Below, in pieces: positions 9,628 through 19,700 of a stretch of 64,000 nt of DNA; within the stretch, counting starts at the first letter, position 1; the number at the start of each line of letters is the position of its first letter. The position numbers and the translations under genes are program-made. The notes beneath the pieces are model-generated. The model worked only from the letters and a program-made list of their open reading frames with translations. It was not told the DNA's origin and did not search any database. The stretch lies in assembly GCA_963667425.1 (NCBI GenBank), contig OY763407.1, forward strand, positions 62,001 to 126,000, read 5' to 3'. Origin of the DNA: G963667425 sp963667425 [NCBI: bacterium]. GTDB taxonomy: Bacteria; UBP6; UBA1177.

Positions 9628-10221
9628 ATGAGATTTGATAAATCATTTTTTGAGAAAGATGCTCTCACGGTTGCGGAAGAGCTTTTAGGTCATTTTCTTG
9701 TGAGAAAGGCAGAAGGCGGTAATATAATTTCAATGATAGTTGAAACAGAAGCTTATATGGGGCCTGAAGATAAAGCCTGTCATGCCTATAATAATAAATG
9801 TACTGAACGTACTTCGCCAATGTTCATGAGCGGAGGTTATGCCTATATTTATATGATTTACGGACTTAATTACTGTCTTAATATTGTTACTCATAAAGAA
9901 AACGTTCCTCATGCTGTTCTGATAAGAGCTGTTGAACCTTTAACTAGGCTTGATATTGTCTCTGAAAGGAGAAAGAAAATATCCAGCATCAAAGATTATA
10001 CAAACGGTCCGGGTAAACTTGCCAAAGCGTTGGATATTGATATTTCTCTTAACCGATGCGACGTTATGAGCGGAGAAGAGCTTTATATTGAAAAAAACAT
10101 AAATAAACCTTCTTTTTCGATAGTTTCCAAACCCAGAGTAAATATTGATTACGCCGCTGAATATAAAGATGTTCCATGGCGTAAATATATTGAAGGAAAT
10201 CTTTTTATTTCTAAAAAATAA
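9628..10221 (+). CDS. 3-methyladenine DNA glycosylase (AAG/MPG family)
   Basis: This 197-aa enzyme of the eukaryote-type AAG/MPG family removes 3-methyladenine and other alkylated purines from DNA in base-excision repair. The catalytic Glu lies in IVETEAY (about residues 37-43), followed by DKACHAYNN. The family signature GGYAYIYMIYGLNYCLNIVT follows and the product-binding region ends in NGPGKLAKAL. Length is normal for bacterial members. It starts 12 bp after the preceding gene, probably as the last gene of the hisS operon; the next gene has its own promoter. Confidence 0.93.
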   Translation: MRFDKSFFEKDALTVAEELLGHFLVRKAEGGNIISMIVETEAYMGPEDKACHAYNNKCTERTSPMFMSGGYAYIYMIYGLNYCLNIVTHKENVPHAVLIRAVEPLTRLDIVSERRKKISSIKDYTNGPGKLAKALDIDISLNRCDVMSGEELYIEKNINKPSFSIVSKPRVNIDYAAEYKDVPWRKYIEGNLFISKK

Positions 10222-10282
10222 TATTTCTGAAATGCCAATTCTTATTTGGTTTTAAATCTTTTAAAATGTTTAAGCAAAAATC

Positions 10283-10311
10283 TTGCCTGATTTTAAATAA
10301 GCATGTATACT
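10283..10311 (+). promoter_or_regulatory. Promoter of the rpoN-PTS operon
   Basis: TTGCCT (10283-10288), 17-bp spacer, TATACT (10306-10311). Transcription would begin near 10318, after the upstream in-frame ATG at 10303, which excludes that ATG and supports the start at 10336. Confidence 0.7.
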
Positions 10312-10335
10312 CTCAAAGTAGTTATTGGAGTTTTT

Positions 10336-11871
10336 ATGAATACAGCAGGATTAGGTTTAAAGAACAGTTTAAAACAGACGCAGCAGCTTAAACAGATTCA
10401 GAAACTTGTTATGACGCAGGAAATGCGCCTGAAAATAGAGATGCTTCAGAAAACCAATCTGGATCTTAGAGAGTATGTTCTGGAAGAACTTTCTATGAAT
10501 CCGTTTCTTGAAGTCGATGATTGGGGCGATGCCCCTGATATAAATACCGATGATAATTTTGAATCTGAAAGTGCTGATTATACAAAAGATCTTACATCTG
10601 AACTCAAGAATTCAGATGATGGCGCTTCTCCTTCGGATATGCTTGCCTCTTTTGACTGGGAAACATACAGTGAAAGTAACGGCACAAGCTATAGCGATAT
10701 GAAGGATAGAAAGAAAAATGATTATAATGAATCAGTTTTTTCATATGAGGATGTGGTTGCGGGAAAGGAAACTCTTCAATCCCATCTTGATAATCAGATA
10801 AATGTATTAAATATAGATGATAAGATTAAAGAAATTATGGTCTATATGTGTTATAATCTTGATAAAATGGGTTTTTTGAGAGAAACCGATGAAGATATTT
10901 CCCTTCTGCTTGGCGTTTCCCAGGAAGATTGTGAAACAGCGCGATATTACTTGGGTCAGCTTGATCCTGAAGGGGCTGCTTCAATTGATTTCAGAGAATA
11001 TCTTTTTTTTATGTTTTCTGAGAAAAAAATAGCAGATCTTTCAAATGAAAATCGTGAACTTATTTTACAGTTTCTTGAAAATGATAAATATGGTGATTTT
11101 CTTATAAGCAAAGATTATCTCAAAATAGAAAAATCTTTGGGTATAAGCAGGGATGTTTTAAGGAACATTATTCAGGATTTTAAAAAAATCAGGCCTTATC
11201 CGGCTTTTGGATTTGATGTTGCTGTCGCTCAGCCGGCAATTCCTGATATGAGAGTTTTTGTAAAAGATGGTGATGTCATAATAGAAATGGATAATAAAAT
11301 GATTCCTGTAGTTTCTGTCAATGATGATATGTTTTACAGGGAGTTTTCAAGGTTAAAGGATTCTTCTTCAAAAGAATTCTTAAAAGATAGATACAGAATG
11401 GCTCAACAGCTTATAAAGAGTCTTTCGGATAGAAATAAAACTCTTTATGAGGTTGCAAACAGTATTTTCGGGAGACAGAAACTTTTTCTTGAGCTTGGTG
11501 ATGATTTTTTAAGACCAATGAACTTAAAAGATGTAGCAGACGATATAGGAAAACACCCAAGCACTGTTTCAAGATTAACAAACGGGAAATTTGCTATAAC
11601 GCCTCAGGGGGTATATGAACTTAAATCTCTATTTGTAAAACAGGTAAATGAAAAGGTTTCGACAACTAACAGGCATCTCGAATCAAGAATAATTGACATA
11701 ATTGCAAAAGAAGATAAAAAAGCTCCTTTAAGCGATGACGATATTGCTCACGCTTTAAAAAAAGAGGGAATCAATGTAGCCAGAAGAACTGTGGCCAAGT
11801 ACAGAGATAAACTTGGTATTTTTCCGGCAAGGGAGCGTAAGAAAAACTATGAATTTGAATTTGGAGGCTGA
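10336..11871 (+). CDS. rpoN: RNA polymerase sigma-54 factor
   Basis: Sigma-54 directs RNA polymerase to -24/-12 promoters that need enhancer-binding ATPases. The Q-rich N-terminal activator-interacting region is clear (LKQTQQLKQIQKLV, then MRLKIEMLQ), followed by an acidic linker (~residues 60-130), the core-binding domain and a helix-turn-helix (KHPSTVSRLTNGKF). The RpoN box near the C-terminus reads ARRTVAKYRDKLGI. I place the start at 10336 (511 aa, MNTAGLG): GGAG lies 5 bp upstream, and the in-frame ATG at 10303 overlaps the -10 region. It leads a seven-gene operon with PTS regulators, the classic proteobacterial rpoN neighbourhood, although hpf/raiA is absent. Confidence 0.96.
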   Translation: MNTAGLGLKNSLKQTQQLKQIQKLVMTQEMRLKIEMLQKTNLDLREYVLEELSMNPFLEVDDWGDAPDINTDDNFESESADYTKDLTSELKNSDDGASPSDMLASFDWETYSESNGTSYSDMKDRKKNDYNESVFSYEDVVAGKETLQSHLDNQINVLNIDDKIKEIMVYMCYNLDKMGFLRETDEDISLLLGVSQEDCETARYYLGQLDPEGAASIDFREYLFFMFSEKKIADLSNENRELILQFLENDKYGDFLISKDYLKIEKSLGISRDVLRNIIQDFKKIRPYPAFGFDVAVAQPAIPDMRVFVKDGDVIIEMDNKMIPVVSVNDDMFYREFSRLKDSSSKEFLKDRYRMAQQLIKSLSDRNKTLYEVANSIFGRQKLFLELGDDFLRPMNLKDVADDIGKHPSTVSRLTNGKFAITPQGVYELKSLFVKQVNEKVSTTNRHLESRIIDIIAKEDKKAPLSDDDIAHALKKEGINVARRTVAKYRDKLGIFPARERKKNYEFEFGG

Positions 11872-11876
11872 AAAGC

Positions 11877-12329
11877 ATGTGTAAAATTACCAAATATCTC
11901 GATGAAAATCTCGTGATAAGTGGTCTTAAATGTGAAACTAAAGAAGGTCTTATAACAGAACTTTGCAATAAAATAGAAAATGTTAAAGGTCTTGATTCCA
12001 ATAAGATAAGAGAATCTATCTGGGAAAGGGAACAGTATGGTACTACAGGCATAGGAAGCGGTGTCGCTATTCCTCATGGAAGAATTAAAGGAATCAAGGA
12101 GATAATTCTTGTAGTTGCCACAACAGAATCTAAAGTGGATTATGACAGTGTTGATGGTGATGGTGTAAAACTTGTCTTTATGCTGATTGTTCCTGAAGGA
12201 AACAATCTTGTTTATTTAAAGCTTCTTTCTCAGATATCAATAATTTGTAACGATAAAACTATAAGAGAAAGATTGATTTCAGCTTCTTCAGGAAGTGAAC
12301 TTATAAACATTATAAGGAGTATCGATTAA
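11877..12329 (+). CDS. ptsN: PTS EIIA(Ntr)-type regulatory protein
   Basis: This 150-aa EIIA of the fructose/nitrogen family is a phosphoryl acceptor that typically regulates potassium transport and nitrogen or carbon metabolism rather than moving sugar. The phosphorylated histidine is in VAIPHGRIKG (His67). It starts 5 bp after the rpoN stop and its stop codon overlaps the hprK start, so it is translationally coupled. No EIIB or EIIC partner is present in the window. Family assignment is strong; the name follows position next to rpoN. Confidence 0.92.
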   Translation: MCKITKYLDENLVISGLKCETKEGLITELCNKIENVKGLDSNKIRESIWEREQYGTTGIGSGVAIPHGRIKGIKEIILVVATTESKVDYDSVDGDGVKLVFMLIVPEGNNLVYLKLLSQISIICNDKTIRERLISASSGSELINIIRSID

Positions 12330-13288
12330 TGCCGACAGCTGCACCTGTTCCATTGTCAGCTCTTATTGAAAACAGAGCTTTAAAACTGGTTTCAAAAAAT
12401 ATGCATCAGGAGGAGCTTTCAAAAATAAAGCTGACTGATAACAGAATACAGGTGACTGGGCTTTTAATTGCCGGTTTTATATCAAGGCTTCATCCTGAAA
12501 GAATCCAGCTTTTCGGACCTCTTGAAAGGGAATATCTGGATAGTATTTCTTCTGAACTGAGAGAGGAAAACTGTAGAAAATACCTTGAAAAAAGACCTGC
12601 CGCAATAATATTTACATATGGGGCTGAACCTCATGAAATGCTCCTTAAGGTTAATAAGGATTATAATGTTCCTTTTATGACCACAGAGCTTGGAACAGTT
12701 AAATTCCTTGATTTTGCTACTGATTTCTTAAATAAAAAACTGGCTGATTACACTGTAATGCATGCGCAGCTTATTGATGTGTTTGGTGTTGGTATTCTTA
12801 TAATGGGTGAAAGTGGTGTCGGTAAAAGTGAGACATCAATGGATCTTGTTATGAGAGGACACAAACTTATAGCTGATGATGTAACGGAAATAAGACATAT
12901 TCCGCCGGATCACTTAATAGGTTCAGCTAATGATATGATGCGTAATATTCTTGAAATAAGAGGTATTGGTCTTGTAGATCTTCAACGCATGTTCGGTATA
13001 ACATCGGTAGCTGTTGAAAAAGAGATAGATGTTGTTGTAAATCTTGTTCTTTATGACGAATTTCGTAATTTTGAATATGAAAGAATCGGCAGCAACACTC
13101 GTTATTATGAAATCCTTGAAGTTGAGAAACCATATTATGTAATACCAGTTAGACAAGGCAGCAACCTTTCGTCCATAGTAGAGGCAATAGCAAGAGATTA
13201 TCTGCTTAAAAAACAGGGAATAAATATTGCCGAGGATTTTGAAAAAAAACTTCAGAATAAAATAAATAGACAGACAGGAGATAAATAA
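12329..13288 (+). CDS. hprK: HPr kinase/phosphorylase
   Basis: The bifunctional HPrK/P phosphorylates HPr on its regulatory serine with ATP and reverses this by phosphorolysis. At 319 aa it has normal length. The Walker A loop is GESGVGKSETS (about residue 155), followed by the acidic DDVTEI segment and the HprK signature EIRGIGLVDLQRMFG (about residue 210). Its substrate HPr is encoded two genes downstream and carries the matching serine. Start and stop overlap ptsN and the EIIA gene by single bases. HprK in a diderm rpoN cluster is usual for deltaproteobacteria and related groups. Confidence 0.96.
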   Translation: MPTAAPVPLSALIENRALKLVSKNMHQEELSKIKLTDNRIQVTGLLIAGFISRLHPERIQLFGPLEREYLDSISSELREENCRKYLEKRPAAIIFTYGAEPHEMLLKVNKDYNVPFMTTELGTVKFLDFATDFLNKKLADYTVMHAQLIDVFGVGILIMGESGVGKSETSMDLVMRGHKLIADDVTEIRHIPPDHLIGSANDMMRNILEIRGIGLVDLQRMFGITSVAVEKEIDVVVNLVLYDEFRNFEYERIGSNTRYYEILEVEKPYYVIPVRQGSNLSSIVEAIARDYLLKKQGINIAEDFEKKLQNKINRQTGDK

Positions 13289-13713
13289 TGTTTTCTTTTA
13301 TTTTTCTTACTCATGGAGAGTTGGGTGAAACCCTTGTAAAAACATGTGAATTTATAATGAACGATAATTTCTCGGAAAGAATAAAAATTTATTCCATGGA
13401 TTATTCCATGCTTTCCGATATGGATAAAATAAGGGCTGATTTTAGTGAAAAAGTTGAGGCAATGCTTGCTTCTGATCATAAAGTTATAGTTTTTGTAGAT
13501 ATTTTTGGAGGTTCTCCATCCAATATCGCTTTTACTTTTTCAAGAAGAGAAAATGTTGATATAATTTCAGGCGTAAATCTTCCGATGCTTATTTATGCGT
13601 TTGAACATATGAATGATGAGCGTGATATAAAGGAAGTTGTTGATTCTATAATATTAAGTGGTTCTAACAGTATTGTAAGTGCAAAAACGCTCATAAACAG
13701 GAGTAGTAACTGA
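13288..13713 (+). CDS. Mannose-family PTS EIIA protein
   Basis: The 141-aa protein has the mannose-class EIIA fold. The active histidine is His9 in FIFLTHGELGETL, and VFVDIFGGSPSN is the family's second conserved loop. No EIIB, EIIC or EIID gene follows, so it most likely acts as a phosphate acceptor or regulator in a truncated phosphorelay (EI -> HPr -> EIIA). In several deltaproteobacterial clusters the same gene sits between hprK and HPr. Translation is coupled to hprK by an overlapping TAATG. Confidence 0.92.
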   Translation: MFSFIFLTHGELGETLVKTCEFIMNDNFSERIKIYSMDYSMLSDMDKIRADFSEKVEAMLASDHKVIVFVDIFGGSPSNIAFTFSRRENVDIISGVNLPMLIYAFEHMNDERDIKEVVDSIILSGSNSIVSAKTLINRSSN

Positions 13714-13714
13714 G

Positions 13715-13981
13715 ATGGAACGTGATGTTAAAATTATTAATAAGCTGGGATTGCACGCCAGAGCAGCATCTCTGTTTGTTAAAGAAGCTGAGAAATACAA
13801 TGTAAAAGTTGAAATGGAAAAAGACGGCATAAGAATAAATGCTAAAAGTATAATGGGTATTCTCATGCTTGCCGCACCTGTTGGAAGTATTATAAAAATA
13901 ATAACAACAGGTGAAGATGACGAGTTATGTATAAATGCTTTAACGGAACTTGTTAACAATAAATTTAACGAAAGCGAATAA
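13715..13981 (+). CDS. ptsH: Phosphocarrier protein HPr
   Basis: This 88-aa HPr accepts phosphate from enzyme I on His14 (KLGLHARAAS) and passes it to EIIA proteins. It also has the regulatory serine (Ser45 in NAKSIMGILML) that HprK phosphorylates, so both control inputs are present. Length and motifs are textbook. It starts one base after the EIIA stop codon and lies 2 bp before ptsI. Confidence 0.95.
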   Translation: MERDVKIINKLGLHARAASLFVKEAEKYNVKVEMEKDGIRINAKSIMGILMLAAPVGSIIKIITTGEDDELCINALTELVNNKFNESE

Positions 13982-13983
13982 CA

Positions 13984-15777
13984 ATGGCAGTAGCTTCAGA
14001 AAGAACTTTTTTAAGTGGAGAAAAGATTGTTGCAGGAATAGGAATAGGTAAACTGTTCTTTATAGACAATGATTCATCACTTATACCGCATCTTAACCTC
14101 TTTGGTGGATTTGATGCAGTAAAGGAAGAGATAGCAAGACTTGAAAATGCAGTGCTTATAACTGAGAAGGCAATACTTAATATTATTGAACAGAAACTTA
14201 TGCCGCAGGAAGCACTTGACATATTAGAAGTTCATAGGATGATGCTTACGGATCCGACTCTGCTGGATAAGATAAAAAAGTATATTGAAGTTTATCAGAT
14301 AAATGCTGAATGGGCTCTTATAAAAGTTGTTGACGAAGTTATTGCATTTTTTAACAGAAGTGGAACAGATTACTATATTCAGGCAAAAATCACTGATATT
14401 GAAGTTATAAAGGGAAAGCTTTTAAATTCATTAATGGGTAATGAGGATTTTTCCTCTTATCTTACTAAACTACCTGATGGCGATTTTGTAGTATGTGCAC
14501 AGACTTTAACGGTCACAGAGCTTGCATCCATTGCAAAAAATTCAAATATAAAAGGGGTTGTGCTGGAGACGCCAGGAGGTGTAAGCCATATAACAGTAGT
14601 TCTCCGTTCGCTTGGAATTCCTGCCGTAATGGGAGTGAAAGCACTTGTTGAAAAGGTTTCTTCCGGTGGCGAAGTTGTCGTTGATGGTGTCCGTGGTGAA
14701 GTTATAATCAACCCTGATGAAAATGAAAAATCTATCTATTATGATAGAAAAAGAATATATGATGACTATTTTACAAGGTTTCTTGAAGACGCTCACCATC
14801 CTTCTGTCTCAAAAGACGGTATAAAACTTTCTCTTGGAGCAAACATAGAACTTCCTGGTGAAGTTGAACAGGTTAGAAAGTTCGGAGGGGAAAATATAGG
14901 GCTTTTCAGAACAGAAATGATGTTTCTTGAAAGTGAAACCATTCCAAACGAGGAAACTCACTATGCGATATATTATGAGCTTCTTCATAGAGCTGCTCCG
15001 ATGCCCGTTACAATAAGAGTTTTTGATTTTGGTGGAGACAAAGAAGGAAAAGTTATAACGTCAGGCTCAATGGGATTGAGAGGAATACGGTTCTGTTTTG
15101 AAAATGAAGCAGTATTCAAACCACAGCTCAGAGCTCTTATAAGAGCTGCATCGCTTGGAAATTTAAAAATACTACTGCCTTTTGTTTCATCTGTATGCGA
15201 AATAAGATCTTTCAGAGCAATGATGAACACTGAAGCTGCAAGCATGGGACTTACTGAGAATATAAAGAAAGTTAAAATCGGAGCGATGATAGAGCTCCCT
15301 TCAACTCTTTTTATTGCCGATATTCTTGCACAGGAAGTTGATTTTTTCAGTATAGGAACAAATGATCTTATTCAGTATCTTAATGCTGTTGAGAGAAAAG
15401 ATAAATCTCTGTCGAGATATTTCTCACATTTTCATCCTGCGGTAGTACGTGCAATTGACACTATAGTTAAGGTTTCTGACAAATATGATATAGAAACAAA
15501 TATATGCGGAGAAATGGGAGGTGATCCATATTTTGCACTCGTATTTCTTGCAATGGGAATTCATTCTCTCTCAATGAGTTCCATTTCAATTCCAATAATT
15601 AAGAAAATCGTTAGGAGCGGTTTTTATGAAGAAGGGAAAATGATGAGAGAAAAAATTCTTTCCTGTAGTACAGAAAGTGAAATAAGAAATTATCTTACAC
15701 ATGAAATGACTAAAAAATATCCTAATATATTTAAAGAAATCTGGATTAACAACAAGAAAGACGAAGGAGAGGCGTAA
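13984..15777 (+). CDS. ptsI: PTS enzyme I (PEP-protein phosphotransferase)
   Basis: Enzyme I takes phosphate from PEP and transfers it to HPr. The 597-aa chain has the N-terminal HPr-binding domain, the phosphohistidine loop GGVSHITVVLRSLGIP (about residue 200) and the C-terminal PEP-binding barrel. Barrel signatures are NIGLFRTEMMFL, SIGTNDLIQYLNAVERKD and the catalytic Cys in CGEMGGD (about residue 505). The active-site loop lacks the Arg/Thr seen in many EI proteins (GGVSH rather than GGRTSH), but His is kept. The stop overlaps the ATG of ptb. With no permease in the cluster it probably feeds a regulatory relay. Confidence 0.95.
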   Translation: MAVASERTFLSGEKIVAGIGIGKLFFIDNDSSLIPHLNLFGGFDAVKEEIARLENAVLITEKAILNIIEQKLMPQEALDILEVHRMMLTDPTLLDKIKKYIEVYQINAEWALIKVVDEVIAFFNRSGTDYYIQAKITDIEVIKGKLLNSLMGNEDFSSYLTKLPDGDFVVCAQTLTVTELASIAKNSNIKGVVLETPGGVSHITVVLRSLGIPAVMGVKALVEKVSSGGEVVVDGVRGEVIINPDENEKSIYYDRKRIYDDYFTRFLEDAHHPSVSKDGIKLSLGANIELPGEVEQVRKFGGENIGLFRTEMMFLESETIPNEETHYAIYYELLHRAAPMPVTIRVFDFGGDKEGKVITSGSMGLRGIRFCFENEAVFKPQLRALIRAASLGNLKILLPFVSSVCEIRSFRAMMNTEAASMGLTENIKKVKIGAMIELPSTLFIADILAQEVDFFSIGTNDLIQYLNAVERKDKSLSRYFSHFHPAVVRAIDTIVKVSDKYDIETNICGEMGGDPYFALVFLAMGIHSLSMSSISIPIIKKIVRSGFYEEGKMMREKILSCSTESEIRNYLTHEMTKKYPNIFKEIWINNKKDEGEA

Positions 15778-16679
15778 TGGCAGTAAGTAAGCTTAGTGAG
15801 ATTTTTGACGAACTCAAAAAGAAAGATAAGAAAAGACTCGTAGCAGCCTATGCAAATGATTCTCACACTATAGGAGCTGTAAGCAAAGCAGTTGATCTTG
15901 GAATTATTGATGCAACTCTTGTTGGAGATATGGCTACAATTGAAAAAGTTTGTGAAGAAGAAAAAATTAATTCATCAAAATTTGAGATAATTCAGGAGTC
16001 TGATGATACTCTTGCCGCTGCTAAAGCTGTAGACCTTGTCAGAAATGGAAAAGGTGACTTTCTTATGAAAGGACTTGTCAGTACAGATAAATATATGAGG
16101 GCTATTCTTAACAAGGAAAGAGGTCTGCTTCCTCCGAAAGCTCTTCTCACACATATTGCGGTTATTGAAAATCCTTCATATCACAAGCTTTTAATAGTTT
16201 CTGATTCAGCTATAATACCGCTTCCTGAGCTTGATCAGAAAGTTAAAATTGCCGGTTATCTCATTAAAACAGCTAAAAAACTTGGCATAGAAAAACCTAA
16301 AGTTGCAGTTATTGCTTCATCGGAACAGGTACTTCCAAATATTCCTGCAAATATGGATGGTGCAGTTATATCAAAAATGGCTGATAGAGGTCAGATAAAA
16401 GGAGCTTTAATTGAAGGTCCTCTTGCTCTTGATGTTGCGGTTGATAAGGAAGCTGCTGAAATAAAAGGGATGAAAAGCGAAGTTGCAGGCGATGCTGATT
16501 GTCTGCTTTTCCCAAATATTGAAGCTGCAAACGTGTTTTATAAGACAAGTACAAAGTTCTGCAAAGCAGAAGTTGGTTCAATTGTAGCCGGTGCAATGGC
16601 TCCTGCGATACTTTCTTCAAGAGGAGACAGCGTTGAGACAAAACTCTATTCAATAGCACTCGCAGCTCTTCTTGCGTAA
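15777..16679 (+). CDS. ptb: Phosphate butyryl/acetyltransferase family protein
   Basis: The 300-aa protein belongs to the PTA_PTB family, which interconverts acyl-CoA and acyl phosphate. The compact single-domain length, KGLVSTDKYMRAILNKERGL and the NIEAANVFYKTSTKF C-terminal signature fit phosphotransbutyrylase better than phosphotransacetylase. It ends the rpoN-PTS operon, its ATG overlapping the ptsI stop. No butyrate kinase gene is adjacent. Acyl-CoA specificity (butyryl, acetyl or branched) cannot be read from sequence. It may link PTS signalling to acyl-phosphate metabolism (inference from position). Confidence 0.85.
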   Translation: MAVSKLSEIFDELKKKDKKRLVAAYANDSHTIGAVSKAVDLGIIDATLVGDMATIEKVCEEEKINSSKFEIIQESDDTLAAAKAVDLVRNGKGDFLMKGLVSTDKYMRAILNKERGLLPPKALLTHIAVIENPSYHKLLIVSDSAIIPLPELDQKVKIAGYLIKTAKKLGIEKPKVAVIASSEQVLPNIPANMDGAVISKMADRGQIKGALIEGPLALDVAVDKEAAEIKGMKSEVAGDADCLLFPNIEAANVFYKTSTKFCKAEVGSIVAGAMAPAILSSRGDSVETKLYSIALAALLA

Positions 16680-16692
16680 AAAATATTTCTAA

Positions 16693-16722
16693 TCTGTTTT
16701 TTTTTCTTTTTTAATATATAAT
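16693..16722 (+). promoter_or_regulatory. Promoter of the glycosidase-like lipoprotein gene
   Basis: A perfect -10 (TATAAT, 16717-16722) with a weak -35 (TCTGTT, 16693-16698) lies 37 bp before the ATG at 16760. Confidence 0.4.
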
Positions 16723-16759
16723 AAATCCGTTTTGTCAATTAACAGATAAAGAGGTCTTT

Positions 16760-19700
16760 ATGAAAAAATTTTTTCTTATAATGATTTTTTCTATTTTCCC
16801 CATATTTTTCTTTACATCATGTGATGATGGGGGAAGTACAAAAACAGATGACGATACTGTAATAAATGATCTTGAACCGGATGAAACCCCAGATAAAGAT
16901 ACTGTTACAACAGGTTTTACAGCTCATTACTACAGTTCCTATTCCGACACATATATTCATTTTAATGACGGAACAGGATGGACAACAGTTCCAGGAAAGA
17001 AAATGACTTCTGAAGGAGATGGCTGGTTCGTCTATACTCATAATGAATGGTATAATTCAGTTGAATTTGTATTTAATGACGGCGGAGATACATGGGATAA
17101 TAATAATGATGAAAACTATAAAACTGCGCTTAAGGAATTCTGGGTAAAAAATGGTGAAATCTATGATACAAAGCCATCAACAGAAGAACCTGATAGTGAT
17201 TTTATAGATGAAGACATCATTCCTGATGAAGATGAATTAATAGACGAAGATAACATTGATGAAGATACTGTAGATGAAGATATGGTTGATAACGAACCTG
17301 TAGACAATGATGTTGATACAGTTGAAACTCTTTCATGGAATGGTAAAACAGCAACTGTTTCTTATACAGGAGACACATTAAGAACCTACACTCTTTCAAC
17401 AGACAACGTTCTTAGAGATAACTATCCTTCTTCAAAACAGATAAGTTATACTGAACAGGAATCAGATATGATTCTTAGAAGTGGCAGTACAATGTTTGAT
17501 GCTCTTTTTGCAATGGCACTTAAAGAGGTTCGTGAAAACAGTGTTGAAAGTATTACTGACTGGAGCTTTAACAGTAATAATCCTGTTTCATGCAGCTGTT
17601 TTGAAACTGGTGCTGAATGGCATTATGTCTGGACAAGAGACACATCATATGCTGTAAATCTGGGACTTGCAATTGTAGATCCTACAAGAGCAAGAAACTC
17701 TCTTGAATTTAAAATTTCCGAGAAAAAATCAGTCGTGGGTGGTGGCGATCTTGAAATAGTTCAGGATACAGGTTCAGGAGGAAGCTGGCCGGTAAGTACA
17801 GACAGAGTTGTATGGTCGCTTGGTGCCATGGAGCTTTTAAAATATCTTGATGGAACAGAAAAAACAGCTTTTCTTGATAAAAGCTATGAAGCAATGGTAA
17901 ATACAATAGAAAACGACAGAAAGATAATTTACGATTCAACAGATGGTCTTTATAAAGGTGAACAGTCTTTCCTTGACTGGAGGGAGCAGACATATCCTTA
18001 CTGGACAGCTGATGATACAGTAAACATAGCAATGTCCAAAACTCTTTCAACAAATGTTCTGCATTATATTATTTTAAAATCTGCAGCAGAATTGGCTACG
18101 GAAAAAGGATTCCCTTCAGTTGCAGAGAAATATCAGGACTGGGCTGATGATCTTAAAACAGCTATAAATACACACTTCTGGCGTTCTGATGTCAGTCTTT
18201 ATAGTGCAATGAAAACTACATATCTTGATGATTATTCAGTAAAGAAATATGATCTTTTAGGTGAAGCACTTGCTGTTATTTCAGGAGTTGCCGATGATAC
18301 AAAAGCGGCTGCAATTCTTGCAAATTATCCGATACTTGAAGCCGGTCCCGCTGTTATATGGCCTCAGGAGCCTAAAACAAGAATATATCACAACAGAGCA
18401 ATCTGGCCTTTTGTTACTGCATATGCACTTAAAGCTGCTCAAAAAGCTGGAAATGATGTGTTTATGTCAAACGCATTCTATTCTCTTGTAAGAGGTGCTG
18501 CACTTAATCTTTCAAATATGGAAAATTATGAATTTTCAACTCTTTCAAGCTATTATACAGATAACAATACCGACTATGCTGGAAGAGCTCTTTCCGGACC
18601 TGTTGTAGATTCAAGAAGACAGCTCTGGTCGGTCGGCGGTTATATATCTTTAGTTCTTGACGGCATCTTTGGTCGAGAAACAACTCTTGACGGTATTCAG
18701 TTCTCACCAAAAATCCCTGTTTCCATTCGTAACAATTTTTTTGGTTCATCAGAAGAGATAGTTATTAAAAATATCCCTTATAAATCAAAAAAAATAACTG
18801 TAAAACTTGAACTTCCTGTAGCAGGAAGTTCTACAGAAGGTTTTTATGTTCCAAATATTGTTACTTTAAATGGAAATAACAAAGCAGGTTATATAACAGC
18901 CTCGGAACTTAATAATAACAGTGAAAATGTTATTGTTATAAATTTTAAAAACATTACAGATTCAGGAACAGCAACTCTTAAGACATGCAGTAATTCTGCG
19001 GATTGCTATGCACCGTTAACGCCATCCATCACTTCAGTTATTGTAAGTGGCGGAAAAATGAATGTTATGTTTGATGCAGGCGGAAACTCAGGCGTGACCT
19101 ATAACATATTCAGAAATGGTGCTCTTGCAGCAGCAAATGTGACATCAACAACATGGGCAGATCCCAATTCATCTGATTATGCTTCAAAAAGTTACTGTTA
19201 TTCGGTTTCTGCCGTAAACACATCAGGAAATGAAAGTCATCATGCAAAGCCGGTATGTTTCTGGGGTTCAAATTATGACAGAGTTGAAAATGTTTTTGCC
19301 CAGAGTTTTGATCAGGCATACACATCCAGTGATCACGGACGTCCGCATTTTGCTGATTGGGGAAAGCCTGAAGAAACATTATCGGCATCATTTACGCCTC
19401 TTAAAACAGGTCTTTACTACATGCAGACAGAATACGGAAATGGAAGAGCAATAGATACAGGAATCACCTCTTGCCTTAAGTACATTACAATTACCGATAC
19501 ATCAAATTCGTCAGTTGTTGGTGAAGGTTATGTAGTAATGCCTCATCTTGGTGCAAACAATTGGGATAGATGGGGCAATTCATCCTTTCTTCCAGTTAGT
19601 CTTGAAGCATCTAAAACATATAAAGTAGAAATTTCCGATGAACATAATATGAGCTATTTTGATCATTTCAATCTTTATACCGGCGGAGATGGCGGTGGAA

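Noticed and set aside
10303-10335. Upstream ATG for rpoN
   Set aside because: It lies within the promoter (overlapping the -10 region), and the ATG at 10336 has a proper SD and starts the conserved sequence.
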